Shown: positions 62,666-64,000 of the stretch, piece by piece
How the letters are laid out: each line of letters starts with the position of its first letter
Position numbering within the stretch: the first letter of the stretch is position 1
DNA from: Gemmatimonadota bacterium
Lineage (GTDB): Bacteria > Gemmatimonadota > Gemmatimonadetes > Gemmatimonadales > GWC2-71-9
Reading direction: 5' to 3'
Assembly: GCA_016874005.1 (NCBI GenBank)
Contig: VGVQ01000012.1
Location: 1 to 64,000, forward strand
Length of the DNA: 64,000 nt
Notes under the pieces: model-generated
Database searches by the model: none
The model's input: only the letters and a program-made list of their open reading frames with translations
What the model was told of the DNA's origin: nothing
Translations under genes and position numbers: made by a program

Positions 62666-63475
62666 TCAGATCGGCACCGTCAGTACCGCGCTCGGTGCGG
62701 AGTACAGCAGGTTTCGGGCGATGTCGGCCGGGCCGATTACTTTCGGAGGGCCGCCGCGGCGATACCCGATGACCAAGAGGTCCGGGTTGGTTTCCTCGAG
62801 GTGGCCGAGAATCTCGACGATCGGGTCGCCGGTTCGGACCACCAACGGCAGCGGGTCGGGAACCCTCGGCGTCCGGGCCAAGAGCTGGCGGATCCGCTCC
62901 GGGTTCGGGGGTGACTCCTGGTGCCCGACGGTGATCGCGGTTACCGAGGCGCCGAACGCCCCGGCGAGGATCGCGGTTGGTTTGATCAGGCTGGCAGTCC
63001 GCTCGGTTCCGTCCAGCGCGACCGTAATCGCGCGGACGGTCTGGATCGAGGGTGGGATGAAGAGGACTGGGCGCGGGCTCCGACGAGCCAAGGCGTCGGC
63101 CGTTTCGCCGAGGATCAGGGGATGGTCGGAGGATCGCGGCCGCCGACCCAGAACGACCAGGTCGGCACCGCGCTCGTCGGCCACCCGACCGATCTCGATA
63201 CCCGGCACGCCGTACGCGACGGCAATCTCGGTCCGGCTAGGCTCTGATTCGAGGTGCCCCACCCATGCCCGGAACGAGGTCAGCTCGGGGGTTCCGGAGC
63301 CGGGATCCCGGCTCGAGGCCAGGCGCCCGGTGGGCACCTGTCCCTCGGCCGACAGGCGAACCACCTCGACCACGGTCAGACTCGCGCCAGTGGCCTTGGC
63401 CAAAGCCGCCGCGGCGCGGATCGCGTGGCGGCCATCGGGCGTCTTGTCCGCGGCAACCAATAGGGAAGCGAGCAA
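62666..63475 (-). CDS. Universal stress protein, tandem UspA domains
   Basis: 269-residue protein with two UspA domains (about 1-140 and 145-269). Domain 1 has the ending GRRPRSSDHPLILGETADAL and domain 2 ends with LVIGYRRGGPPKVI and SAVLTVPI. The ATP-binding G-2x-G-9x-G(S/T) pattern is only partly kept in both. Starts at TTG 63475, the only start near the first beta strand. Convergent with nosY, 10 bases apart. Likely a stress protein; it may join the respiratory shift, by position only. Confidence 0.85.
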   Translation of the reverse strand: MLASLLVAADKTPDGRHAIRAAAALAKATGASLTVVEVVRLSAEGQVPTGRLASSRDPGSGTPELTSFRAWVGHLESEPSRTEIAVAYGVPGIEIGRVADERGADLVVLGRRPRSSDHPLILGETADALARRSPRPVLFIPPSIQTVRAITVALDGTERTASLIKPTAILAGAFGASVTAITVGHQESPPNPERIRQLLARTPRVPDPLPLVVRTGDPIVEILGHLEETNPDLLVIGYRRGGPPKVIGPADIARNLLYSAPSAVLTVPI

Positions 63476-63556
63476 GGGCGTGGGTAGATTGAACCGGTTC
63501 CAGTGTATTCCGCGCCCGATGAAGGTTTGCTGAAGCTCTCATTAACAGGTGGCCCG

Positions 63557-64000
63557 GTGAGTCCAGAACGCATTTCCGAGGGAGCCCTCGAACGGCTCAT
63601 TCGCGCCACGCCCGAATTGGTCGCCGAGCTCGACCTCGAGTCGCTCCTCCAGAAAGTCGCTGACCTGGCCCGGGACCTCCTCGATGCCCGCTATGCCGCG
63701 ATCGGGCTCTTGAGCGCGGACCGCCAGAGCCTGGATTCGTTCACCACCGCCGGCCTTACCCCCGAGGAGCGGGCCCGGATCGGATCCCCCCCGACTGGCA
63801 AAGGAGTCCTTGGCCTGGTCGTGAAGGAGGGACGAGTGGTCCGGCTCAAGCGACTCGGCGACCATCCGAGTTCCGCCGGGTTTCCGGCAAACCACCCACC
63901 CATGGACTCCTTTCTCGGGGTACCTGTCGTCGGGCGCGGCGGGGTCCTGGGCGACTTGTACCTCACGGAAAAGCGGGGCGCCGACGAGTTCGGCGACGAT
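63557..64000 (+). CDS. GAF-domain sensor protein, DevS/DosS-like, 5' part
   Basis: First 148 codons of a gene that runs off the window. GTG 63557 leads to an N-terminal helix, then a GAF domain (from about residue 20) with LLDARYAAIGLL, GVLGLVVKEG and VRLKRLGDHPSSAGFPANHP, then SFLGVP and LYLTEK. This matches the first GAF of DevS/DosS-type sensor histidine kinases, which in mycobacteria binds haem and senses O2, NO or CO. The kinase part is outside the window, so the enzyme class is inferred. Position next to the nos cluster fits a redox or gas sensor. Confidence 0.85.
   Translation, partial: MSPERISEGALERLIRATPELVAELDLESLLQKVADLARDLLDARYAAIGLLSADRQSLDSFTTAGLTPEERARIGSPPTGKGVLGLVVKEGRVVRLKRLGDHPSSAGFPANHPPMDSFLGVPVVGRGGVLGDLYLTEKRGADEFGDD

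Overview
The window is high-GC chromosomal DNA (roughly 70 percent GC by eye) from a Gram-negative-type bacterium. Outer-membrane beta-barrels, TonB-plug and carboxypeptidase-like domains, many lipoproteins, a clade II (Sec-type, lipoprotein) nitrous oxide reductase cluster and RCC1/Ig-like surface lipoproteins all fit Gemmatimonadota or a close relative. That placement is inferred from gene content; there is no rRNA in the window.

Layout. 1-4.6 kb is an accessory stretch: the edge of an IS element that has cut an FAD-oxidase gene, two short-chain dehydrogenases, a transposase remnant, two small unknown genes of lower GC, and two 139-bp repeats (1023-1161 and 3439-3577) that look like integron attC sites whose stems covary. 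4.6-7.6 kb holds an acetate permease pair (DUF485 + ActP) and a beta-propeller/lipoprotein pair. 7.6-11.3 kb is a serine-biosynthesis operon (DUF1015, serA, serC). 11.2-18.3 kb has CPBP protease/SufE, two rhodaneses, an O-antigen ligase-like protein, YceI and isocitrate dehydrogenase. 18.4-25.6 kb, on the minus strand, has heme A synthase, an ECF sigma/anti-sigma pair, a hybrid histidine kinase and an RCC1 lipoprotein. 25.9-26.4 kb is a five-tRNA operon (His, Trp, Glu, Glu, Lys) with promoter and terminator. 26.5-29.6 kb has a small unknown gene, a membrane protein/histidine kinase/LuxR regulator operon and another small unknown gene, flanked by an unusual T-rich repeated motif.

29.7-35.7 kb has galE and a minus-strand operon of aminotransferase, a plug-only TonB-like protein, a trypsin-like protease and an FHA membrane protein. 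35.8-51.2 kb is mostly peptide and amino-acid catabolism (M20 hydrolase, two APC permeases, CtlX, gamma-glutamyltranspeptidase, D-aminoacylase-like hydrolase) with thioesterases, a kinase-like/outer-membrane fusion protein and a membrane-anchored MutS-like ATPase. 52-56.6 kb is a copper/oxidase-assembly region (CopD, CopC, CtaG, SCO1, PAP2, AlaX). 56.9-62.7 kb is the nos cluster: cytochrome c, nosZ, nosB-like, nosD, nosF, nosY. A universal stress protein and the start of a GAF sensor protein close the window.

Genes are tightly packed and very often share a 4-base ATGA or GTGA stop/start overlap, so translational coupling is common. A genome-style signal also stands out: the octamer CGTTAGGC occurs 13 times, eleven of them in the same codon register inside genes, and it contains the attC-type core GTTAGGC.
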